DNA of 30,725 nt from JADLEX01 sp964586775. GTDB lineage: Bacteria; Lernaellota; Lernaellaia; JACKCT01. The stretch lies in contig CAZPJD010000252.1 of NCBI GenBank assembly GCA_964586775.1, positions 1 through 30,725 of the forward strand. The letters run 5' to 3'. Under the pieces are notes generated by a model, which saw only the letters and a program-made list of their open reading frames with translations, ran no database searches and had not been told where the DNA came from. Both the position numbers and the translations under genes were made by a program. Numbering within the stretch: the first letter of the stretch is position 1; every line of letters starts with the position of its first letter. Positions 23,146-28,931 of the stretch are shown here, piece by piece.

Positions 23146-24479
23146 CCAGCGCGCCCCACGTCATCCCCGAGCGCATCCCGGCGGTGTACGCCGACGTCGG
23201 CAATCACGTGCTGCGCCGGTTGACGATCCCGCTGATCCACATCCGTCTGCGTTTCGCGGCGCGCATCGACGCCGATCGCCTCGCGCGGGCCCTGCGCCTG
23301 TTGGCCGATGCCGAGCTGGTCGTCGGGGCGCGTCTGGTGCCGAGCTTCGCGTTCCCGCACTGGCGGCGATTCACCAGCGCCGAGCTCGATGCGTATCCGT
23401 GGGTCACCGTGCTCGAAGTTCGCGACGACGCCGAGGCCGACGCGCACGAAAACGGATACTGGATCGCCGATCGCGACGAACTCGCGAATCCCCAGATCGC
23501 CGCGCTGATCTTGCGCGCGCCGGGCGGCGACCGTGTTGTATTCAAGATGGGTCACGTCGCCGCCGACGCGGGTGGCTCGCGCGAGCTTGTGTTGCGCGTC
23601 GGCGAGATCTACTCGGCCCTCGCCCTCGATCCTCGCCATGCGCCGCCGGTGAACACCGGGTCGCGCAAACTGCGTCAGGTGTATCAGGGCCTCGGCTGGC
23701 GCGGACTTCTTGCCGTGTTGCGCCGCTACTACGTTGAGATGCGCGCGAGCATGCGGCCCTTTCGAAGCGTGCGTCTGCCGCGCGCCGGCGAGGGCAGCGA
23801 AACGTCGACTTACCGGTTGCTGCGTCTCGACGAGCAACGGATCGAGGCCATGCGCCGCGCGGGCGCGCCGATGCGGGCGACGCTCAACGACGTGCTCGTT
23901 GCCGCGGCGCTGCGCGCTCTCGCGAGGATCGTTCCGAATGCGGGCGCGGACGAGGCGTACAGGCTTCTCGGCACCGTGGACCTGCGCCGCTATCTGCCCG
24001 GCAAGCGCGCGGGTGCGCCGTGCAACCTCAGCTCGTTTTACTGGGTACATCTGGGCCGCGACGTGGGGGCGACGCTCGCCGACACGATCCGCGAGGTGAA
24101 GCGGCAAGTCGATCACGTCAAGGAAAATCACATCGGCCGTCCGTTCCTGCTCGGCGGCTATCTCAGTACGCTCGGCTCGCCGCACGGGGTGTATTCACGC
24201 ATCACGCGGCGGGCGCTCGTGTGGCTGTGGACAAGCGGCAACTCGCCGATCGGGTTGACCAATATGGGCGAGTTCAGCCCCGCGCCGCGCTTCGACGGCA
24301 TCGAGCCGATCGCGGCGGAGATGATCGTGCCCCGCGGCGACGCGCTGGTGCAGGTGCTGGGCGTTTCGGGGTACCGCAATACGCTGACGATTTCGTGCGG
24401 ATTCGACGCGGGTGCGCTAGCGCCCGAGACGGTCGAGGCGTACCTGCGCGCGATCGACGAGGAAATCGGCGAGGGATAG
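23142..24479 (+). CDS. Condensation-domain-like acyltransferase
   Basis: The GTG at 23142 overlaps the dehydrogenase stop (GTGA). The 445-residue product has GHVAADAGG at 137-145, a variant of the HHxxxDG motif of condensation, PapA and wax-ester-synthase-like acyltransferases. The second His (138) and the Asp (142) are kept, while the first His is Gly and the final Gly is Ala. The later blocks TLNDVLVAAALRAL and LGTVDLRRYLPG are also typical of the two-lobed fold (DFGWG-like region replaced by LTNMGEF). It should transfer an acyl group from CoA or a carrier to a hydroxyl or amine, but the substrate is not evident. It stands alone, without adenylation or carrier domains. Confidence 0.8.
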   Translation: MTSAPHVIPERIPAVYADVGNHVLRRLTIPLIHIRLRFAARIDADRLARALRLLADAELVVGARLVPSFAFPHWRRFTSAELDAYPWVTVLEVRDDAEADAHENGYWIADRDELANPQIAALILRAPGGDRVVFKMGHVAADAGGSRELVLRVGEIYSALALDPRHAPPVNTGSRKLRQVYQGLGWRGLLAVLRRYYVEMRASMRPFRSVRLPRAGEGSETSTYRLLRLDEQRIEAMRRAGAPMRATLNDVLVAAALRALARIVPNAGADEAYRLLGTVDLRRYLPGKRAGAPCNLSSFYWVHLGRDVGATLADTIREVKRQVDHVKENHIGRPFLLGGYLSTLGSPHGVYSRITRRALVWLWTSGNSPIGLTNMGEFSPAPRFDGIEPIAAEMIVPRGDALVQVLGVSGYRNTLTISCGFDAGALAPETVEAYLRAIDEEIGEG

Positions 24480-25346
24480 TCAGGTCGTTCGCGAAGCCCG
24501 CGCGAGGACGAACGTGCCCGCGAAGATCCCCGCCACCCCCGCGAACTGCTCCACGCGCACCGTTTCCCCGAAAATCGTCACCGCCGCGGCCAGCGGAATC
24601 ATGTTCGACATGATCGTGACGAGCGGCGTGACCACGCCCGCGCGTCCGTGCGCGTAGGCCGTGTGCTGAAAGACGCTGCCCACCACCGTCGCGACGATCA
24701 CGACGAATAGCGGGAAGTCGACGAGCAGGGCGAACAGGATGTCGATGCGCAGCAGACTGAACGGCTCGCCCGCCTCGACGATCGCGCGTTGAGTGAGAAG
24801 TTTCCCCATCAAATTCCCGAGACCGAAGACGATGCCCGACGCCACCGACAGGGCAAACTCGGCGGACGCGCCCGCGCGGCGAATGGCGAGGGCGGCCACC
24901 ACGGCGACCACCGCGCCCAGAGCGAAGACGGCGAGGCCGATGGTCGCGGGCATGCGTGACGACGGCGCTCCGGCAAACGCCGTGACGACCGCGACCCCCG
25001 CGAGGATGAGAGCGATGCCCGCGATCTCTTCGCGGCTCACGCGCTCATGCAAAAACACCACGCCGCACGCGAGGGCGACGACGCTGGTGACGTTGGTGAG
25101 CGGCTGGACGAGTGCGAGGTCGCCCGATCCGAGCGCCATGGCGAAGCAAGCGTTGCCGGTCATCATGATCGCAAGACCGGCGAGCCAAAGCCGGTTGGCG
25201 ACCAGCGCGCGAATGATTTCGCCGATGCGTCGGAAGGCGTCGCGCAGTGCGATCCGCGGAAACGAGGTCGCCATCCCGTGCTTTTGCAGCACAGTGCCCG
25301 TGCCCCAGCACAGGCTTGCGGCGATGGTGAAGAGGATGGGTTTCAA
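24480..25346 (-). CDS. EamA/DMT-family transporter
   Basis: The 288-residue protein has about ten hydrophobic helices in two repeated halves, from ILFTIAASLCWGTGTVLQKHGM to MIPLAAAVTIFGETVRVEQFAG, with the EamA-type ends GEXV and FLHERVSREEIAGIALILAGV. The fold belongs to the drug/metabolite transporter superfamily; NIPA-like and EamA-like members export metabolites or carry ions, and the substrate here is unknown. The stop codon directly abuts the acyltransferase stop, with no bases between the convergent genes. The start is 13 bases after the SUMF1 lipoprotein stop, so the two are likely co-transcribed. Confidence 0.85.
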   Translation of the reverse strand: MKPILFTIAASLCWGTGTVLQKHGMATSFPRIALRDAFRRIGEIIRALVANRLWLAGLAIMMTGNACFAMALGSGDLALVQPLTNVTSVVALACGVVFLHERVSREEIAGIALILAGVAVVTAFAGAPSSRMPATIGLAVFALGAVVAVVAALAIRRAGASAEFALSVASGIVFGLGNLMGKLLTQRAIVEAGEPFSLLRIDILFALLVDFPLFVVIVATVVGSVFQHTAYAHGRAGVVTPLVTIMSNMIPLAAAVTIFGETVRVEQFAGVAGIFAGTFVLARASRTT

Positions 25347-25359
25347 AAGGCGATGATCG

Positions 25360-26412
25360 TCAAGGATTGTGCGTGCATCGGAAACCGAACGACGAGATGC
25401 CCGGCGAATCGGGCGGAAAGTGGTCGCGGCGCGTGTTGCGCGTGATGGTCTCGTCCGCCGACGCCCAAGCGGAACCGCGAATCACCTTGTCGTCGCCGCT
25501 GTCGGGCCCGGCCGGGTTCTGCCACCCGCCGTCCGGCGGGTCGTTGTAGTAGTCCTCGCCATACCAGTCGCCGACCCATTCGGCCGCGTTGCCCAGCATG
25601 TCGTGGAGCCCGTAGGGGCTTCGCCCGTCGGTCGTCGGGTAGCCGTCGTGCTCCTCGCCGTCGAAATACCCGACCGGCGTGGTGAACGGCGGCAGACCCG
25701 ATTCGTACGGATCGCCGTTCGCGAGGTAGTTGAGGGCGTTTGACTCGAACGTGTCGCCCCACGGGAAGATCGTGTGCTCGAATCCGCCCTTGGCCGCTTT
25801 CTCCCATTCGGCTTCGGTCGGAAGTCGGCGGTTGTTCGAAACGCAGAACGCGCTCGCGCCATACCAGTTCACGCCCACGGCCGGGCGATCCTCCCAGCCC
25901 GCGTCGATCGCCCACTCCTCGCCGTCCAGATAGAGCCCCTGATACGGGTCGCCCGTGTCGTGTGCCGACGCGACGCACTCGTACCCGTCGCAGTCGTTCT
26001 CCGGGTTCTCGACTTGCAGGTAGGCAAGATACTCGGCGTTCGTCACCTCTTTCACGTCGATGACGAACTCGAAGACGAACACTTCATGGCGTGGCTTTTC
26101 GTCGTCGGCACACGACGAATCCTCGGGTTCGCAGCCCATGAAAAAGACGCTCGACGCGACGGTGACCTGCGTCGGATCGGTCGTGTCGTCGTCATCGTCG
26201 CCGCCGGTATCGTCGTCCGCGTCGTCATCGGTCGCGTCGTCGTCCGAGGCATCGTCATCGGGAACGCCGCCCGTGTTGTCGTCATCATCGTCGCCCGACT
26301 CGCCGCCGAACGTTCCGCCGTCGTCGTCGTCACCGCCGCACGCCGACATCGACATGACCGGCATCGCCGCCAACACGATCGCCCACATCGCCGTAACCCA
26401 AGCGCCGCGCAT
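25360..26412 (-). CDS. SUMF1-domain lipoprotein with Asp-rich linker
   Basis: The ATG at 26412 has GGAG about 6 bases upstream; a further ATG at 26430 would add six residues. The 350-residue product begins with a short basic/hydrophobic signal and the lipobox MSAC (Cys25), so it is predicted to be lipid-anchored. Residues 28-80 form an Asp/Gly/Thr-rich low-complexity linker. The rest is a SUMF1/FGE-sulfatase-type fold: FFMGCEPEDSSCADDEKPRHEV, VTNAEYLAYL, RRLPTEAEWEKAAKGG, GNAAEWVGDWYGEDYY and VIRGSAWAS. The two active-site cysteines of true formylglycine-generating enzyme are not found in the VIRGSAWAS segment, so a binding or structural role is more likely. Confidence 0.88.
   Translation of the reverse strand: MRGAWVTAMWAIVLAAMPVMSMSACGGDDDDGGTFGGESGDDDDDNTGGVPDDDASDDDATDDDADDDTGGDDDDDTTDPTQVTVASSVFFMGCEPEDSSCADDEKPRHEVFVFEFVIDVKEVTNAEYLAYLQVENPENDCDGYECVASAHDTGDPYQGLYLDGEEWAIDAGWEDRPAVGVNWYGASAFCVSNNRRLPTEAEWEKAAKGGFEHTIFPWGDTFESNALNYLANGDPYESGLPPFTTPVGYFDGEEHDGYPTTDGRSPYGLHDMLGNAAEWVGDWYGEDYYNDPPDGGWQNPAGPDSGDDKVIRGSAWASADETITRNTRRDHFPPDSPGISSFGFRCTHNP
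26240..26330 (-). repeat. Asp-codon-rich low-complexity DNA in the SUMF1 lipoprotein
   Basis: The stretch encodes runs such as DDDDDNTGG and DDDASDDDATDDDADDD in the linker of the lipoprotein. The same DDDxx periodicity occurs in the hydrolase at the right end of the window, suggesting a shared type of cell-surface spacer. On the DNA level it consists mainly of GTC/ATC-rich triplet repeats (minus-strand GAC/GAT codons). Confidence 0.6.
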
Positions 26413-26519
26413 CGCGAACTCCGTGAACATGTTCACCGCCGCGACCTTAGCACGCGTCGCGAGCACGGCCAATTGACCGCGTTGCCTGCGCGCTCGATGG
26501 GGTCTGCGGAAGCGTCGCA

Positions 26520-27443
26520 TCACGAGGCAACCGGCTTCGTCCAAGGCCCCCCCGGCGGCCACGTCTCCGAAAACCATAGGCCATCGCGCAATGAGGTCCG
26601 CGGTGGATCGAGAAACGCCCGGAGATCGTCGATCACGGTTTTCAGGTCGAACTCGAACGCATTCACTCCCGCGCGTCGAAGGAACGCGGACCATTGACGA
26701 CGTTTCGATTCATCGAAGGCAAACTCGGGCGAGAGGCCCACGGGTGCATCGAGAATCGGTGTATCGCGAAGCCGGAATGTGGATTCGATCGCGAGACACA
26801 GGTCGGACCCGTCAAAGGCGAAATTCATCGAGAGAAACCGCAAATCGAAATAGTCCTTCATTCGGCTGTTCGCCATGCCCAGATCGACGATCGCATGAAA
26901 TTTTTCCGCGATGACGGTTTCGCGGCGATAAACCCGTAGACGAGGCGCTGGAAGTTCGAGCAGAACCGGAAACACCGCCGACTCGGGATCGGGTTTCGCG
27001 GCGTCGCCGAACCCCACATCGATCTGAAGCGGGATGCGCGCGTTGCCGAGATACCCGATCAGGCGCACGCGCAGTCCGTCGTAGATCGCCTCCTCCCGAA
27101 TGGGGTCCACCCGGATGGAATTCACGTCGAATGTCACGCCGTCGGCCCCGACCGGCGCGGAACAGATCGTTCGAAACGTCTGGGCGAGATCGGATGCGGC
27201 TGGCGACCCAAATCCCAGCAGATCGACGTCTCGAGTCGGGCGATGCGGCACACTCGCCCAAACGGAAAACAGCATGGCGCCCTTGAGAATGAATCGGTCC
27301 GCGTAGTCCGAACGGGAGAGACGATAGAGAAGACGCTCGATACCGAATCGAGTCAGAACGAGGTTGAATTCCTCGTGATTGCGTCGCGAGAGCGCGAGTA
27401 GCCGCTGATGGATCGACGCGGGCAGGTTGCGTGGGGCCGTCAT
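26520..27443 (-). CDS. abiEii: AbiEii-type nucleotidyltransferase toxin
   Basis: The ATG at 27443 is preferred: it overlaps the AbiEi stop (ATGA at 27440-27443), while the longer frame upstream runs inside abiEi. The 307-residue product has FILKGAMLFSVW (51-62) and RPTRDVDLLGF (69-79) with Asp72 and Asp74 in the DxD position. Lys181 follows in VIAEKFHAIVDLG and Asp197 in SRMKDYFDLRFL. These match AbiEii/AbiGii toxin motifs of the DNA polymerase beta-like nucleotidyltransferase fold. Relatives block growth by adding nucleotides to tRNA 3' ends. The pair gives abortive phage infection in lactococci and acts as a bacteriostatic toxin-antitoxin system. All four motif positions look kept. Confidence 0.9.
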   Translation of the reverse strand: MTAPRNLPASIHQRLLALSRRNHEEFNLVLTRFGIERLLYRLSRSDYADRFILKGAMLFSVWASVPHRPTRDVDLLGFGSPAASDLAQTFRTICSAPVGADGVTFDVNSIRVDPIREEAIYDGLRVRLIGYLGNARIPLQIDVGFGDAAKPDPESAVFPVLLELPAPRLRVYRRETVIAEKFHAIVDLGMANSRMKDYFDLRFLSMNFAFDGSDLCLAIESTFRLRDTPILDAPVGLSPEFAFDESKRRQWSAFLRRAGVNAFEFDLKTVIDDLRAFLDPPRTSLRDGLWFSETWPPGGPWTKPVAS

Positions 27444-28039
27444 GTCACCATTTCCATATACGGCCTGATGACGCGGGCGACGCGGCAGACGCGCGCCGCA
27501 CGCCAGAGGTCGTCGATCGAGCCCGCGCGCGTGCGACGGTACTCGCGCAGGGCTTCGATGGCGACATCGAGACCGATCTTGTTGCGGTACTTGAAACAAT
27601 CCGCAACCGTCTTGGCCGGCGAGGTGACTCGAACGGGCACCCGCTCGATTCGGCGACATTCGATTCCGTATACGAATGCCTCTCCGGAGAACCGGACGAA
27701 TCGCATGGGAATCGCATCGACGCTGGGTCTGCGAGCGGTGCGGGCCACCGCCATCCAGACCTCGAAAGGCGACTGCGTGGTGAGGCCGTGGAAGCTCAGC
27801 GCGCTGAGCAGGCAGATCACGCCGCCGGGAACGCGTTTCGCCGCGAGTGCGAAGGAGTGGAACTCGCCCGCGTCGGTTTCCGAAGGTTCGTAAACACCTC
27901 GACCGACGCGGATCAGGTCTCCCGCGGCGGTGAGTCGCGTGAGTGCGACCCGGGGGATTCCGAGTGGCGCAAGGTCGCGCGCCCGTACGAATCCGCGTCG
28001 ACGGGCGAGCCGTAGAACCGTCTGAGCCTGTGTCGCCAT
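27440..28039 (-). CDS. abiEi: AbiEi-type antitoxin and transcriptional regulator
   Basis: The ATG at 28039 is chosen over two preceding TTG codons because the N-terminal winged helix begins right after it. The 199-residue product has VLRLARRRGFVRARDLAPLGIPRVALTRL, recognisable as GFVRARDLAPLG, then RVGRGVYEPSE (AbiEi N-terminal helix-turn-helix). A C-terminal domain with GGVICLLSALSFHGLT, PVRVTSPAKTVADCF and IGLDVAIEALREY follows. AbiEi proteins repress the operon and neutralise AbiEii without a tight complex (type IV behaviour). It overlaps the toxin by four bases. A TTGACA/TAACAT promoter lies directly upstream with AACATTT repeats around it, and no Shine-Dalgarno sequence is present. Confidence 0.88.
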   Translation of the reverse strand: MATQAQTVLRLARRRGFVRARDLAPLGIPRVALTRLTAAGDLIRVGRGVYEPSETDAGEFHSFALAAKRVPGGVICLLSALSFHGLTTQSPFEVWMAVARTARRPSVDAIPMRFVRFSGEAFVYGIECRRIERVPVRVTSPAKTVADCFKYRNKIGLDVAIEALREYRRTRAGSIDDLWRAARVCRVARVIRPYMEMVT

Positions 28040-28043
28040 CAAC

Positions 28044-28097
28044 AAATGTTACAAAAAGTCACCACATAATGTCAAATGGGAACATTTAGGAACATTT
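28044..28097 (-). promoter_or_regulatory. abiE promoter and repeat operators
   Basis: On the minus strand TTGACA (28070-28075) and TAACAT (28046-28051) are 18 bases apart, and the -10 ends six bases before the abiEi ATG. Copies of AACATTT at 28081-28087 and 28091-28097 (plus strand), spaced by ten bases, face AAATGTT at 28044-28050, so the promoter is bracketed by inverted and direct copies. Similar repeats serve AbiEi as operators (inference). Confidence 0.65.
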
Positions 28098-28104
28098 CCG
28101 CGAA

Positions 28105-28386
28105 TCAATCTCGTACACCGAGCCTCGCCAGCCTTGCCGCGATCGCGCGCCGTCGCGCGGCAAAGCGCATTCGACGCGACCGCGCGCGGTAGCACGCCTG
28201 CGGGATGAGCAGCTTGGGGCCGAGCGAACGCACCAGCCCCTGCGGTGCGGCGATGCCCAGATCTGCGAGGATTTCGGCGGCGAGGAGCAGAGCGCGGCGA
28301 ACGCGACGCATGAGCGGCGTGTGGGGCATGTCGTCTCCGAAAATCGTGTTGGCGTTACGTGCCACGATTCGCACATCGCGCGCCAT
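28105..28386 (-). CDS. Small basic hypothetical protein (doubtful)
   Basis: This frame from ATG 28386 gives 93 residues, rich in Arg and Ala and without a recognised domain (MARDVRIVARNANTIFG, then ALLLAAEILADLG, ending in an Arg-rich helix ARRRAIAARLARLG). A TTG at 28416 would extend it but overlaps the terminator T-tract. No ribosome site is seen. It lies between the terminator at 28412 and the abiE operators, on the same strand. It could be a real small gene or a chance open frame in GC-rich DNA; I rate it below even odds. Confidence 0.35.
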   Translation of the reverse strand: MARDVRIVARNANTIFGDDMPHTPLMRRVRRALLLAAEILADLGIAAPQGLVRSLGPKLLIPQACYRARSRRMRFAARRRAIAARLARLGVRD

Positions 28387-28411
28387 GAATCGCGTCGGCT
28401 TTTTCGTTTCG

Positions 28412-28446
28412 TCCAAAACAAAACCGGAGGCATCGGCCTCCGGTTT
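28412..28446 (-). terminator. Rho-independent terminator after the secreted-protein gene
   Basis: AAACCGGAGGC (28421-28431) and GCCTCCGGTTT (28436-28446) form a perfect 11-base-pair stem with a four-base loop. On the minus strand it runs into a T-rich tract (TTTTGTTTT). It lies 24 bases after the stop of the gene at 28471 and ends that transcript. Confidence 0.9.
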
Positions 28447-28470
28447 CAGGGTTCGCGCGGATTCGGGGAA

Positions 28471-28920
28471 CTACTTGCGCCCCAACGCCTCGTCAAAAGG
28501 AATCGCCGCGCCATCCGCGACGACGGCGGGCATCTTCGCGGGCGAGGTGTGGCTATCCCCGGCGCGGATCTCGACGCGGATGGGCTTTCCCGCCAACGCG
28601 TCGAGTTCGGAGCGCTCGTACACGACGAAGTACGCGCCGCCGTCGAAGGAACCGTATTCCTCGATGCGCGTGTCGCCGATGAAGAGCTTCCACGCCACGG
28701 CGGTCGCGGGAAAACGCGAACCGTGCAGACGCACCAGCCAGCCGTGCGTGTACGACTTCGATCCGCCATTGGGTCCGGCGGGCCGCTCGACGGCGAAGGG
28801 CAGTTTGACGAGGGCGACATCGACCGAGGTGAACTCGGGCGCGGCGAAGGACTTGGCCGAAGCGACCGACGCCGAGAGCGCCAGTACGGATGCGAGAACG
28901 ATGATGACGAATTTGCGCAT
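28471..28920 (-). CDS. Secreted protein of unknown function
   Basis: The ATG at 28920 has a perfect AAAGGAGG ribosome site 5-6 bases upstream and opens a Sec signal peptide, RKFVIIVLASVLALSASVASA, with a likely cut before KSF. The 149-residue precursor yields a mature protein of about 126 residues with beta-rich segments such as THGWLVRLHGSRFP, AVAWKLFIGDTRIEEYGSF and AYFVVYERSELDAL, resembling an Ig-like or bacterial-surface beta fold. I do not recognise a family. It starts 11 bases after the stop of the Asp-rich hydrolase, so the two are co-transcribed and may act together at the surface. The terminator at 28412 follows. Confidence 0.8.
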   Translation of the reverse strand: MRKFVIIVLASVLALSASVASAKSFAAPEFTSVDVALVKLPFAVERPAGPNGGSKSYTHGWLVRLHGSRFPATAVAWKLFIGDTRIEEYGSFDGGAYFVVYERSELDALAGKPIRVEIRAGDSHTSPAKMPAVVADGAAIPFDEALGRK

Positions 28921-28931
28921 GTCGGCCTCCT

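Noticed and set aside
25360..26412. Formylglycine-generating enzyme (sulfatase activator)
   Set aside because: The SUMF1 fold is present but the two active-site cysteines are not found at the expected C-terminal segment.
28086..28433. Alternative 115-residue minus-strand frame over the small hypothetical ORF
   Set aside because: Rich in Cys, Ser and Arg with out-of-frame character and overlap with the terminator stem; less plausible than the 93-residue frame.
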